From the NCBI RefSeq assembly GCF_003324485.1, contig NZ_QODK01000003.1, positions 434,001 through 498,000 of the forward strand: a stretch of 64,000 nt of DNA, written 5' to 3'. The DNA comes from Cohaesibacter intestini (GTDB taxonomy: Bacteria > Pseudomonadota > Alphaproteobacteria > Rhizobiales > Cohaesibacteraceae). Positions 47,777 to 56,484 of this stretch are shown here, piece after piece; position 1 is the stretch's first letter; each line of letters starts with the position of its first letter. The translations under genes and the position numbers were made by a program. The notes under the pieces were generated by a model. That model saw only the letters and a list, made by a program, of their open reading frames with translations, was not told the origin of the DNA and did not search any database.

Positions 47777-48412
47777 ATGCGCCTTCCGTTCTTCCGTTCA
47801 AAAAAGAGGATATCCAACGAACCTGGAGCCAAGGATACGCTTGTTGTCATCGGTGTGCATCGGGAAGAAGCGGCATTTGGTGAAGAGGTTGCCAAGCTGC
47901 TGCAAGGGAAGAATATCGATATCCTGCGGGTAGGTCATGGGCTGTCTGCGCGGCGGCCCCGACCCGATCAGTTGCAAGCCTATCTCGATGGTCACGACCG
48001 GCTTTATCGTCGCATTGCGGAGGATATTAGCGACAACTGTCAGCTGATGATCGACCTGCATTGTCGCCAGAAAGATCGTGCCGATGCGGATCTGTTTGCT
48101 GCCGATGCCGCCTTTTTGGACCATTGTCTGAAAGCCCATGAAGAAGATCCGCTCATGACGGGCAAATATCTGCGGCCGATCCGCATGGTTTCGGATGCGG
48201 ACTTGGATGAACTCAGCATGGAGGCCCTGCGTTCACAGCTCTTCTCCAAGCCTGAATTGCCTGAAGCGATCTGGCGTGCCGAACAACCGGTCTATGTCGG
48301 ATTTGAAATCTATCTTCAAAAGGAAGGAACAGGACATCCCGATGAATGGCTTTTTGCCTGCCGTCTCATCGACATGGTCCGGCGGGTTTTTCTGAAAACC
48401 AGACCAGATTGA
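47777..48412 (+). CDS. Putative zinc hydrolase, AstE/AspA (M14)-like
   Basis: A 211-residue cytoplasmic protein without clear annotation. VVIGVHREEAAFG resembles the zinc-binding GxHxxE element of succinylglutamate desuccinylase/aspartoacylase enzymes, and LMIDLHCRQ resembles their third-ligand DLH. The protein is shorter than the usual 320 residues, so it may be a compact member or a distant homologue. The open frame starts at 47675, inside the region just after the hydrogenase terminator; the ATG at 47777 behind AGGAG is preferred. It is separated from hydA by a terminator, so it need not belong to that system. The proposed deacylase-type function is tentative. Confidence 0.6.
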   Translation: MRLPFFRSKKRISNEPGAKDTLVVIGVHREEAAFGEEVAKLLQGKNIDILRVGHGLSARRPRPDQLQAYLDGHDRLYRRIAEDISDNCQLMIDLHCRQKDRADADLFAADAAFLDHCLKAHEEDPLMTGKYLRPIRMVSDADLDELSMEALRSQLFSKPELPEAIWRAEQPVYVGFEIYLQKEGTGHPDEWLFACRLIDMVRRVFLKTRPD

Positions 48413-48433
48413 AAAAGGGGGCCTGAGCCCCCT
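48410..48433 (-). terminator. Convergent terminator
   Basis: AGGGGGC-CTGA-GCCCCCT (48416-48433). Read on the minus strand it ends in TTTTT, so it terminates the SGNH hydrolase gene, and it also follows the plus-strand gene ending at 48412. Confidence 0.8.
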
Positions 48434-48452
48434 GATCGTCTGTTTGGCAGGT

Positions 48453-49214
48453 TCACTTGGTCAGTTCGATCTCGCGCGCTACAAAGTGACTGAGATCGCG
48501 ATAGCCAGCCGCAGTGAAATGCACTTTGTCCTTGGCGCGCAGCAACCGTTTCTTGCCATCCGCGCCCGGACCGCTCATCTGGAACTTGCCATTCTTGGAG
48601 GCGAACCAGGACCAGCTTTCAATATAGGTCACCCCATTGGCCTTTGCCCGTTCGGCGAAAATACCATTGAGATATTGATAGCCTTTGGCGAAGTTGGATT
48701 TTCCAACAATCGGCAGGCCGACCCAATAGACCTTGCGCCCCGGCTGCTTGACCGATTGCAGCACCGTGTCGATCCGCTCCTTATAGGCTTTCAACCATCC
48801 TTCGGATTGATAATGGTGGCGTTTCTTGCTGCTGCGTATTGTCTGAAGATCGTTGGCACCGAACATCAGGATATAGATCGTAGACTTGTCTTTTTTGCTG
48901 ATCTTTTTGGCAGCACTCGACCAGTCATAGCGGTCATAACGGACAAGTCCGGTATTGACGCGGCTATACTTGGTCACTTTCAGATTGACCGATTTATCAT
49001 GGCGAGAAAGTTGCACCAGACCAGCATATAGTCCGTCTGCAAGGGAATCTCCGAGCACCGCTATCGACACCACTTTGGGTGGGTTCTTGTCTTCAGCCGA
49101 AGTATCACTGGTCTTCTCTGCTGCCACGCCAAGGCTCATGGTGACGAGGGTCAGCAGGGTGATGACAATCCGCGCCAAAGGGCGCAGAAACATGCCATTC
49201 TTCAAGTCGCTCAT
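48453..49214 (-). CDS. Secreted SGNH hydrolase (DUF459-like)
   Basis: A 253-residue periplasmic or secreted esterase-fold protein. A signal peptide or anchor (about residues 10-31) is followed by the SGNH motifs: block I VLGDSLADGL with Ser57, block III MFGANDLQTI, and block V DKVHFTAAGY with Asp229 and His232. The wording of blocks I and III fits the DUF459/OpgC-linked group that acts on carbohydrate O-acyl groups. It is last in a same-strand set with a large SGNH protein, an MBOAT acyltransferase and a small membrane protein, so a role in envelope O-acetylation is likely. The substrate is unknown. Confidence 0.85.
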   Translation of the reverse strand: MSDLKNGMFLRPLARIVITLLTLVTMSLGVAAEKTSDTSAEDKNPPKVVSIAVLGDSLADGLYAGLVQLSRHDKSVNLKVTKYSRVNTGLVRYDRYDWSSAAKKISKKDKSTIYILMFGANDLQTIRSSKKRHHYQSEGWLKAYKERIDTVLQSVKQPGRKVYWVGLPIVGKSNFAKGYQYLNGIFAERAKANGVTYIESWSWFASKNGKFQMSGPGADGKKRLLRAKDKVHFTAAGYRDLSHFVAREIELTK

Positions 49215-49431
49215 GTCGCAATCCCGGTTAACAATATGCTAAACATGGTGCAGCAGCCTATGTCCGATTGATGCAGCGTGCAAGCGGTCCGAAGCGAATA
49301 TTTTAGATAGTGTTAATCCTGCATCAGGTTCATTTCAGATCCGGTATCAAACCTGTCTGGTCAGCTGGGTCTGATCTTGGCCTGTCGTTGTGAAAAAGCC
49401 TTTTGCATCAAGGATTCCGTGGCTCATTGCC

Positions 49432-49692
49432 TCAGAATTCATGATCCTTCAGCGACTGGACCCAATCCTGTACGGTCTCGCTAATTGTCGTGGTGCCCAG
49501 CGCTTCCATCCAGCCATTCCAAGTCTCACAGGCCACAACAATTTGCTCGCTGAGGGGAGAGATCGGCAAATCATAGGACCAGCTCACCAACCCGTTTGAC
49601 TGGAACAGAGCCAGCGCCAACGTGGCGAACACCAGAGCGATCAACGCGCTGCGGACACGGAGCATGGTGTGGTCGGGATGGGACTTGGCCAT
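49432..49692 (-). CDS. Small single-pass membrane protein of the O-acylation locus
   Basis: An 86-residue hypothetical protein, 10 bp after the MBOAT gene on the same strand, with an AGGAG ribosome site. One hydrophobic helix (about residues 12-31, SALIALVFATLALALFQ) puts the C-terminal two thirds in the periplasm under the positive-inside rule. No known family is recognised. Position and spacing indicate co-translation with the acyltransferase, so it may be an accessory subunit. Confidence 0.75.
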   Translation of the reverse strand: MAKSHPDHTMLRVRSALIALVFATLALALFQSNGLVSWSYDLPISPLSEQIVVACETWNGWMEALGTTTISETVQDWVQSLKDHEF

Positions 49693-49702
49693 AGGTCTGC
49701 TC

Positions 49703-51109
49703 CTAGAACTGGAAATAGATGAAGGGGGCTGTGCCCGATGGTGCGATCCATTGGATCACCAGCAATCCTGCGGCAAAAGCCAAGGCCATGCCGACGGTTC
49801 CCAGTCGCGACAGCATCACATAGCTGCGCTCATAAGTACGGGCCGGGACAAACTGGCCAATGGCGCAGGTCAGGATCAACCCGACAATGAAGGGCGTCAG
49901 CATGGAAATGTCAGTGGTGCCTTGCAGGATCAGCGCCAGATAATCCGTCGCCAGCTGAAGGTTTGGTGCGCGAAAGAAGATCCAGGCAAAGCAGACGACA
50001 TGAAAGGTGAACAGCACGCCAACAATCCGCCCCACGCCCCGTCGGGTGAGGCGAGACAGACCTGTCAGACGCTCTACGATCAAGGCCGAACCATGGATGA
50101 TGCCCCAGATAACAAAGGTCATCGCGGCCCCGTGCCAAATGCCGCCCAGCAGCATGGTCAGGAACAGATTGCGATAGGTCCCCACCACGCCGCCGCGATT
50201 GCCTCCGAGCGGAATATAGAGATAGTCACGCAGCCATTGCGACAGCGAGATGTGCCAGCGGGTCCAGAATTCCTGCAAACTCGCAGACCGATAGGGCTGG
50301 TTGAAATTGCGCTTGAAGTGATAGCCAAGCAGGGCCGCAATACCGATGGCTATGTCGCTATAGCCGGAAAAGTCGCAATAGATCTGCCCCGCATAGGCAT
50401 AGACCCCCATCACCAGCTCTAGGCTCGACGCCTGTTCAGGGGCCAGAAACACCTCGTCGACATAGAGAGTGGCGAGATAGTTGGCCAAAACCATCTTCTT
50501 GAACAGGCCGATCAAGATCAGGAAAAAGCCCTTGCCCATCATCAATCGTGTCAGAACCGGCTTGGTGTCCAGCTGTGGCATGAAGTGGGCCGCGCGCACA
50601 ATCGGGCCTGCGACCAGCTGTGGGAAGAAAGAGATGTAGAGCGCCAGATCAACAAAGGAACGCGTTGCATGGATCTGCTTGCGGTAAATGTCGACAACGT
50701 AAGAGATGCTCTGGAAGGTGAAGAAGGAAATCCCCACCGGCAAGATGATTTCAAGGAACGGCAAATCCCGCTCAAGGCCGATCATCACAAACAGCTCCCT
50801 GAGGCTGTCCATGAAGAAACCGGCATATTTGAAATAGCCCAGCAAGCCCAGATCGATCACGACCACTGCCGCAAGGACCCGTTTGCGGTGGCGATCATTG
50901 TCGCTGCTGTCGATCAACAGGCCGCCGATATAACTGATCACCGCATTGAACAGCAGCAGCAGACAGAAGGACCAGTCCCAATAGCCATAGAAGAAATAGC
51001 TGGCCACCAGTAAAAACAGCTTGCGCATGGACGCCTGTCCGCGCATCAGCCACGAAAGGGAAAAGACGACAAGAAAGAAAAGGCCGAAATCGACGGTTGG
51101 AAACAGCAT
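49703..51109 (-). CDS. MBOAT-family O-acyltransferase (AlgI/PatA-like)
   Basis: An integral membrane acyltransferase of 468 residues with about eleven helices. The family-defining segments are present: a VGISFFTFQSISYVVDIYR element, QLVAGPIVRAAHFMPQL, WHISLSQWLRDYLYIPLGGN split by short loops, and GGIWHGAAMTF with the catalytic His. Homologues such as AlgI and PatA move acetyl groups across the inner membrane to polysaccharide or peptidoglycan, handing them to an SGNH partner. Here the large SGNH gene lies directly upstream and a small SGNH gene downstream, which supports that model. The acceptor polymer is not known. Confidence 0.93.
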   Translation of the reverse strand: MLFPTVDFGLFFLVVFSLSWLMRGQASMRKLFLLVASYFFYGYWDWSFCLLLLFNAVISYIGGLLIDSSDNDRHRKRVLAAVVVIDLGLLGYFKYAGFFMDSLRELFVMIGLERDLPFLEIILPVGISFFTFQSISYVVDIYRKQIHATRSFVDLALYISFFPQLVAGPIVRAAHFMPQLDTKPVLTRLMMGKGFFLILIGLFKKMVLANYLATLYVDEVFLAPEQASSLELVMGVYAYAGQIYCDFSGYSDIAIGIAALLGYHFKRNFNQPYRSASLQEFWTRWHISLSQWLRDYLYIPLGGNRGGVVGTYRNLFLTMLLGGIWHGAAMTFVIWGIIHGSALIVERLTGLSRLTRRGVGRIVGVLFTFHVVCFAWIFFRAPNLQLATDYLALILQGTTDISMLTPFIVGLILTCAIGQFVPARTYERSYVMLSRLGTVGMALAFAAGLLVIQWIAPSGTAPFIYFQF

Positions 51110-51240
51110 GAATGATCTTGACTATCGCAGAAATAAACAGGAGACCCGTCCCGTCATTGAACAAATATAATCAGACGGGACAGGGCCGAAATCGTGTCGG
51201 AAGCGGCGAGATTCTGGCGCTTCGTTGCAACCATAGAGGA

Positions 51241-53733
51241 TTAATTCGAAGCGATTTTCAAGCTGTTTTTGATGGTCCGTTCCAGATAGTCAACAAAGGC
51301 CGCAGCACTGCGATCATAGCCTTTGCCGGTCAGGTGAACCCGGTCCTTGGCGGCCAGTTTCTGCCCAGCCCAGCGGGTCACGCCACAGCGCCCGCCCATT
51401 GCCGAGGACCAATCCCAATAGAAGCCGGAATAGTCTTTTGCCATGTCTTTGAGCGTGTTGCGTACTGCGGGCAGTTTGTTGGGGGTGTACCAGCCACCGC
51501 CGCAAGACAGTTTGCTGGACCGGCGGCGTGCACCATCGGCAGGGCCAATGAACATCATTGCTGCATTTGGCGCGGCATCCTGCATCTTGTCGACCAGACC
51601 GCCAGCCATCCTGCGATAGGAAGCCATGTTTAGATTGTCGTTATAGCCTTCATTGGTGCCATAGCCATAGATGATCAGATCTGGATCAAGACGTTTGATG
51701 TCGTTGGCCAACAGCCCATCCGACCAGCGGTTGGTGACGGCCACGGTCGCCCCGGCAATGCCGAAATTCACATATTGAATGCCGGGCTTGTCCTTGCCAG
51801 TGGCCCAGTTCAGAATGGTGGTCTTGCCCCCGCCATTATGGGTGACGCTCAAGCTCGAGGAGCGACCATCAATGCGGACAAGTTTTGAGCCCGGCTTGGA
51901 GGCTCGTGCCGAAACCTTCTTCGAACCACCATCGGTCCGAATGGTGGCGCTGCCCTGACCCGGTCCGACATAAAGGGTAACGGTTGCCCAATCGAACGCG
52001 CCCTTTTGGGAGGTCAGAGTCATCTTCGCCCCCGGAGACGAGGAACTGACCCGCACCCCGGAAAGGCCATAGGGGCCGCTCTTGGTTTTAAGGGAGTTGG
52101 CCGACGACCAGCCGCGTCCGGCGCTGAGTTTCAAGCCATCCGCATGCGCCCATTTGTAAGCCTTGGCCGGAATCACCGCCCCGCGACCGGCATCGCCATA
52201 CATCGCCTGCAGGCGACGGCGAATGCCTCGGGTGAAACTATCCGACGCAATGTGACTGTCTCCAACATGCAAAATGGTGATCGGTTGGTTCAGGCTGCCT
52301 GCTTTTAAAGCACGCATCTTTGCCAGGAACCGGTTGCTATTGCCAGAGATCGGCCCAACTGGCTGCGGTTGCGGGTCTGCTTCAAAGCCAGCAGGAGGCG
52401 CAATCGAGGCGACCTTGTTATCGACAGCTTCGCTCAGATTGGCCGGCCGCGCCTTTGGCAGTTCGTGTAAAAGCGTCTGCTTGTTTTCTTCAACCTGTAC
52501 CGCAATCGGATCGGAAGGCGCCAGCGCTGCGACCTTGATCGGCACGGTTTCAACCTTGGTTGGCTTCAAAGCCTCAGACGCATTTGCTTCGGAGGCATCC
52601 GCCTCACGGGCATCGACCTTGCGAACGTCAACAGTCGCTGGTGTCTGGGTTTGGGCGCCAGGAAGCGCATCCGTCAAGGCAAGCTTTGGTGCATCCGGTT
52701 TCAGGCTCGGGGCCAACGTTTCGACTTTTTCACGAAATGCCAGTTCGGACTCTGGTGTCACGCCAATGGCTGGCAGATTGCTTGCGATCACAATCGAGCC
52801 GGTTTCAAGTGGCACGCTGAGATAAAGAGAGGGATCTACCGCCAAACCCGCCGGATAGATCGGCTCGGCCTGCTTCATGTCCAGTTGCGCCAAGGTCCAG
52901 CTATTGCCGATCCGTGCTTGTGAATAGAGGCTTTTCAGATCCGCAATGGACTGCGACATGTCGCGGTTCTTTTGCCGCAAATGTTGCAGTTCCAGCATCA
53001 TCGAATGATTGAGCGCTTCCAGCTTCGAGATCTTTTGGGCACTCTGACGCAGAGCATCGAGAGGCGCGCGATCCGATAGCGGTGCAAATTCCTGACTGCT
53101 CTGTTTGGTCGGGGCGGTGAGGCCTGGAATTTCCTGCCCATTATTGAGCATGTACAAGCCCGTGATCGACACGCCTGCCAGCACGCTAAGCGAGAGCAGC
53201 CCTGTCATCAGCATTGCTGTCAGACCACGCTCCTGCGGCGCAGGGGCTGATCGGTGCGGCGGGCGCACGGCCGCGGTCGCCCGAGGCTGCTGCGAACGCT
53301 GCAGACGCTGTTGCTGTGGGTGAGGGGCGTGATGCTGGGCCTGAGGACGCGTTTGGGGCCGCATCTGTGGCTGATGCTCAACAGGGCGATAGCCATGACG
53401 GGCATGTTCGACCGGTGCACCCGGATTGGGTGCATAGGCATGGCCCTGAATAGGCGGATGGCCGTGCGCACTTGGCATCGCTGCTTGCTGGTGTGCCCGG
53501 GGGTGGCCCTGAGGCTGGCCCTGAAGTTGGCGTTGAGCACCGGGCAGGTGATGGATTTGCGCCGAGGGAGCAGGTCCCTGCTGGCCGTGACCCTGTTGTC
53601 CCTGAGGGAAAGGATGATTGCCTGCGGAATGTTGTCCAGTTGTCGGGCCCTGTGGATGCTGCTGCGCTCGTTCGGCCATGGCCGGGTGAGCGGGATCGAC
53701 GGGTGCCATCTGTTTGAACTGGGTCTGAGACAT
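51241..53733 (-). CDS. Large membrane-anchored SGNH protein with Pro/Gln/His-rich cytoplasmic tail
   Basis: An 830-residue protein. Residues 1-165 are low-complexity, rich in Gln, His and Pro, and lie before the single membrane helix (about 171-197), so they are cytoplasmic. The periplasmic part has a coiled-coil-like stretch (about 225-265), a long Ala/Glu/Val linker and a C-terminal SGNH domain. Its motifs are GDSHIAS with Ser493, GYGTNEGYN, and DRVHLTGKGY with Asp797 and His800. The fold resembles PatB/AlgX-type acetyl-transfer partners. It is first in the MBOAT gene set, 131 bp ahead of the acyltransferase. The role of the repetitive tail is unknown; it may bind metal or polymer, or mediate assembly. 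Confidence 0.88.
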   Translation of the reverse strand: MSQTQFKQMAPVDPAHPAMAERAQQHPQGPTTGQHSAGNHPFPQGQQGHGQQGPAPSAQIHHLPGAQRQLQGQPQGHPRAHQQAAMPSAHGHPPIQGHAYAPNPGAPVEHARHGYRPVEHQPQMRPQTRPQAQHHAPHPQQQRLQRSQQPRATAAVRPPHRSAPAPQERGLTAMLMTGLLSLSVLAGVSITGLYMLNNGQEIPGLTAPTKQSSQEFAPLSDRAPLDALRQSAQKISKLEALNHSMMLELQHLRQKNRDMSQSIADLKSLYSQARIGNSWTLAQLDMKQAEPIYPAGLAVDPSLYLSVPLETGSIVIASNLPAIGVTPESELAFREKVETLAPSLKPDAPKLALTDALPGAQTQTPATVDVRKVDAREADASEANASEALKPTKVETVPIKVAALAPSDPIAVQVEENKQTLLHELPKARPANLSEAVDNKVASIAPPAGFEADPQPQPVGPISGNSNRFLAKMRALKAGSLNQPITILHVGDSHIASDSFTRGIRRRLQAMYGDAGRGAVIPAKAYKWAHADGLKLSAGRGWSSANSLKTKSGPYGLSGVRVSSSSPGAKMTLTSQKGAFDWATVTLYVGPGQGSATIRTDGGSKKVSARASKPGSKLVRIDGRSSSLSVTHNGGGKTTILNWATGKDKPGIQYVNFGIAGATVAVTNRWSDGLLANDIKRLDPDLIIYGYGTNEGYNDNLNMASYRRMAGGLVDKMQDAAPNAAMMFIGPADGARRRSSKLSCGGGWYTPNKLPAVRNTLKDMAKDYSGFYWDWSSAMGGRCGVTRWAGQKLAAKDRVHLTGKGYDRSAAAFVDYLERTIKNSLKIASN

Positions 53734-54298
53734 AAGCTCTGATCTCTACGCTGGCTGCACATATGGGCAAACTGAACCCGAAAACCCGACCGGGCTAGAA
53801 CGCGTGCAAATACTGAAAGTAAATCAAAAGTGACTGTTTATGCTTAATTTTCCCTAAATATTGCCCGGAGCTCTGTCCATTTTTCTGATGTCATACCCCT
53901 GCCTGATCAAGCTATGCGCCTCAGTTTAGGTGTTAAGTGATTGAAAGGACAAAGAAAGGTGAGCGTAGTAGAAGGCAGCTCTCTATAACCTGCCAACAGT
54001 GTAGCCTATCTCTCTATCGGTGTCTTTACTTGATCATTGTGACTGAACTATGAGCCTTCTTCCAAGAAGAACCCGGATGCGAAGGGCATGGTTGCTGATC
54101 TTGCTGCGCAAGCAAGAGCCAAATATCCGCAGGATAGTGGGGTTTTTCGTCTCTTGTTGCCTGTCATTTCGCAATTTGATCCACCTTTGGGTGTTCGCTA
54201 GCGGATTTTCTGTATGGGTTGTAGCAAAATATTTATTTCTTACCGCCAGTATCCACTTGGGTATTTAAGTATTGTGTGTCGCGTGTGGGGAATTTGTT
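53734..54298. other. Divergent promoter region of the envelope locus
   Basis: 565 bp between the SGNH/MBOAT set and the CapA gene, AT-richer than the coding regions. It should carry both promoters. A 72-residue hydrophobic frame at 54050-54268 lacks a ribosome site and is not called. I see no palindromic operator. Confidence 0.4.
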
Positions 54299-56110
54299 AT
54301 GGTTCTATTGTCATCCCGACAGAGTTTTTTCGTTGGTTGCAGTCGGCGTCGGTCCTTGTTGATCGCCGTTGCTCTCATTCCCGCTGCGACTGGTGTGGTT
54401 GCAGCAGATAACCAACCGGCCGATTTGAACCCGTCCGGCCTTCAACTTGCAAAACTGGAACCTGTGGCCCCCGTGAACTTGCAGACAGCGCCGCGTGCTA
54501 TGGTTGAGCATCTCTCCTTACTGATGGTTGGGGATACGGGCTTTGCTCCCAGTCGTGCCAAGCCCCTGCCGGATCGGGTGTATAAATATGGTCGCAAGCT
54601 GTCCTTTGCCGAGACGACAGAGAAGATCAAGGCAGACATCAATGGCGATATCAATTTTGCCAACATTGAAACCGTGATTTCGGACCGGGCTAATCTGGTG
54701 CCGCGTTCCAAGAAATACAATTTCGTCACCCATCCCAACGGCATCAAGCATTTGGTCAAGGCGGGGTTCAATCTTCTCTCGATGGCCAATAACCACGCCT
54801 TTGATTATGGCGCATTGGGCGTGCGGGAATCCTTGCGTCACTTGAAACCATTCGAGGGAAGGGGCTTGCTCGCCCACGCGGGGATCGGGTTGAATCGCGC
54901 TGCAGCGGGCAAAACACCAGTCTTTGAGAAAAAGGGCATCAAGGTGGCTTTTGGTGCCATCGGTATCGGCGCCAATGGTGGTGGACTGCCCCGTGCAACC
55001 GACAATCGTCCCGGACAATTGAGCCTATACCTGAAACAGGATCAGCAGTTTCTTGCAGATAGCTTCTCCCGGTCTGGCGCCGATTTGCGGCTCTTGTCGG
55101 TTCATCACGGCCCGGAAAGGGTGATCCGCCCGTCCGGTTATGAAGTCGCAATGTTGCGCAGCCTTGTTGCCCAGACCGATGCCGATGTGATGATTGGCCA
55201 TCATGCTCATGTCAGCCGGGGTATCGAAATCCGCAACGGCACGCTGATGGTATACGGCCTTGGCAACTTCAACCATCAGGGAACCGCCAACATGAATGGC
55301 AAAAATGGGTGCCATAATTACTCGCTGATGGTGCGCGCCCATTTCGTCCGGGAAAGCGGTAAAAAGCCGGTTCTGGCCGCTGTGGAGGCCTTGCCTATCC
55401 AGTCAACCCACATGCAGCCAGAGCGCATCGACGGGGTGCGTGGCGCACGTCGCATTGCAATTCTCAACGGGTTGGCTGCTCAACTGGACCAGCCCAAAAC
55501 GGGCTCCCAAGGGGTTCGCTTCATGGCTCAGGATGATGGGTCCGGACTGCATTGCACCAAGGCCGCGCGGAAGCATCCTTATACCGCACAGCTATGCTCA
55601 AACTATAGCGAGCAGCATCTTGCCAGCAACCAACAATATCGCCAAGCGGTCGCTACGTGTGGTGGCCGGGCACCGACGCGGATGATTGCCAAGGTGAAGC
55701 TTGCACCGACCCTGCGGCTCGCCAGTTTGGCGCCTGTGGCACCAAATGTCGCCATGGTGGAGTCTCAGCCCGAGGTCACCGGCTCTGGGCAAGAGGCCGC
55801 TAACGCGAAACCGTTCAGCAAGCAATTGGGTGCGCTCCGCTCGTCCATCGACCTGCCAACGCCGCAAGATAAACCTGCAACCGAGGCCAAGGCCCGGACG
55901 ATGCATGAAACAGACACCAAGCAGCAACCTGTGATCACCAAGCTCTCGCGCCTCGAAAGCAATCCTGACCATTGGCCCGCCGGTATGCCGCTCGCATGGG
56001 CGGTGCCGGAAAATGAAACGTCCAAGGCCCGCCTGCTGCGCTGGAAGAAACATCGCTATTCCGTTGCCGAAGTTGAAAAGCTTTTGCGCAAGAAAGGCCT
56101 GATCCGATAG
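54299..56110 (+). CDS. CapA-family metallophosphatase-like envelope protein
   Basis: A 603-residue exported protein of the CapA/PGA_cap family, known from poly-gamma-glutamate capsule synthesis. A signal peptide (about residues 1-36) precedes the calcineurin-like fold. It has the metal-site motifs LLMVGDTGF, INFANIETV, SMANNHAFDYG, LSVHHGPE and IGHHAHVSRGIE, with family-typical GNFNHQG. The C-terminal 190 residues are an Ala/Pro-rich extension ending in a small basic motif. The ATG at 54299 follows GGGGA; a TTG at 54272 is open but poorer. It is divergent from the O-acylation genes, consistent with a surface-polymer locus. No CapB/CapC partner is present, so the polymer is unknown. Confidence 0.88.
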   Translation: MVLLSSRQSFFVGCSRRRSLLIAVALIPAATGVVAADNQPADLNPSGLQLAKLEPVAPVNLQTAPRAMVEHLSLLMVGDTGFAPSRAKPLPDRVYKYGRKLSFAETTEKIKADINGDINFANIETVISDRANLVPRSKKYNFVTHPNGIKHLVKAGFNLLSMANNHAFDYGALGVRESLRHLKPFEGRGLLAHAGIGLNRAAAGKTPVFEKKGIKVAFGAIGIGANGGGLPRATDNRPGQLSLYLKQDQQFLADSFSRSGADLRLLSVHHGPERVIRPSGYEVAMLRSLVAQTDADVMIGHHAHVSRGIEIRNGTLMVYGLGNFNHQGTANMNGKNGCHNYSLMVRAHFVRESGKKPVLAAVEALPIQSTHMQPERIDGVRGARRIAILNGLAAQLDQPKTGSQGVRFMAQDDGSGLHCTKAARKHPYTAQLCSNYSEQHLASNQQYRQAVATCGGRAPTRMIAKVKLAPTLRLASLAPVAPNVAMVESQPEVTGSGQEAANAKPFSKQLGALRSSIDLPTPQDKPATEAKARTMHETDTKQQPVITKLSRLESNPDHWPAGMPLAWAVPENETSKARLLRWKKHRYSVAEVEKLLRKKGLIR

Positions 56111-56484
56111 CAGAGGTTCGGATGACCGCTGGGGGACAGGAAGGCTTATTATTGTGACCCCATGCTGCCCGAGCGGCAATGCCGTGTCTTCAGTGTTTGG
56201 GGAGCGTCTGGATCTGATGCTGGTGATGCAACTCTTCTCGTCATTGCTTGATTGCTCGCAAAGGTGGAGTTGAGGGATGTAGTTGTATTTAAGGTTTTAT
56301 TGCTAGGTACAATCGTTTATTTGAGGTCTCTAATATATCAGTTTAAAAGCTTAGAAAGCTTACATACAATGAAGGGAAAGCTCACCTAAAAGCGAGTAAA
56401 TGTGTAGATTATTAACCAAAATTTATTTCTATTCATGTCTCTTGGTTACAAGACAATAATGTTTCAAGAAACGGACCAACCGAC
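56111..56484. other. AT-rich region upstream of the chemoreceptor gene
   Basis: 374 bp, strongly AT-rich from 56270, which must hold the chemoreceptor promoter. I see no hairpin terminator for the CapA gene and no clear sigma-28 type box. No gene is evident. Confidence 0.4.

Noticed and set aside
49622-50422. 266-residue plus-strand frame opposite the MBOAT gene
   Set aside because: Gln/His/Asp-rich nonsense translation antisense to a conserved membrane protein.
54050-54268. 72-residue hydrophobic frame before the CapA gene
   Set aside because: No ribosome site, no terminator, no recognisable pattern; hydrophobicity can arise from T-rich DNA.
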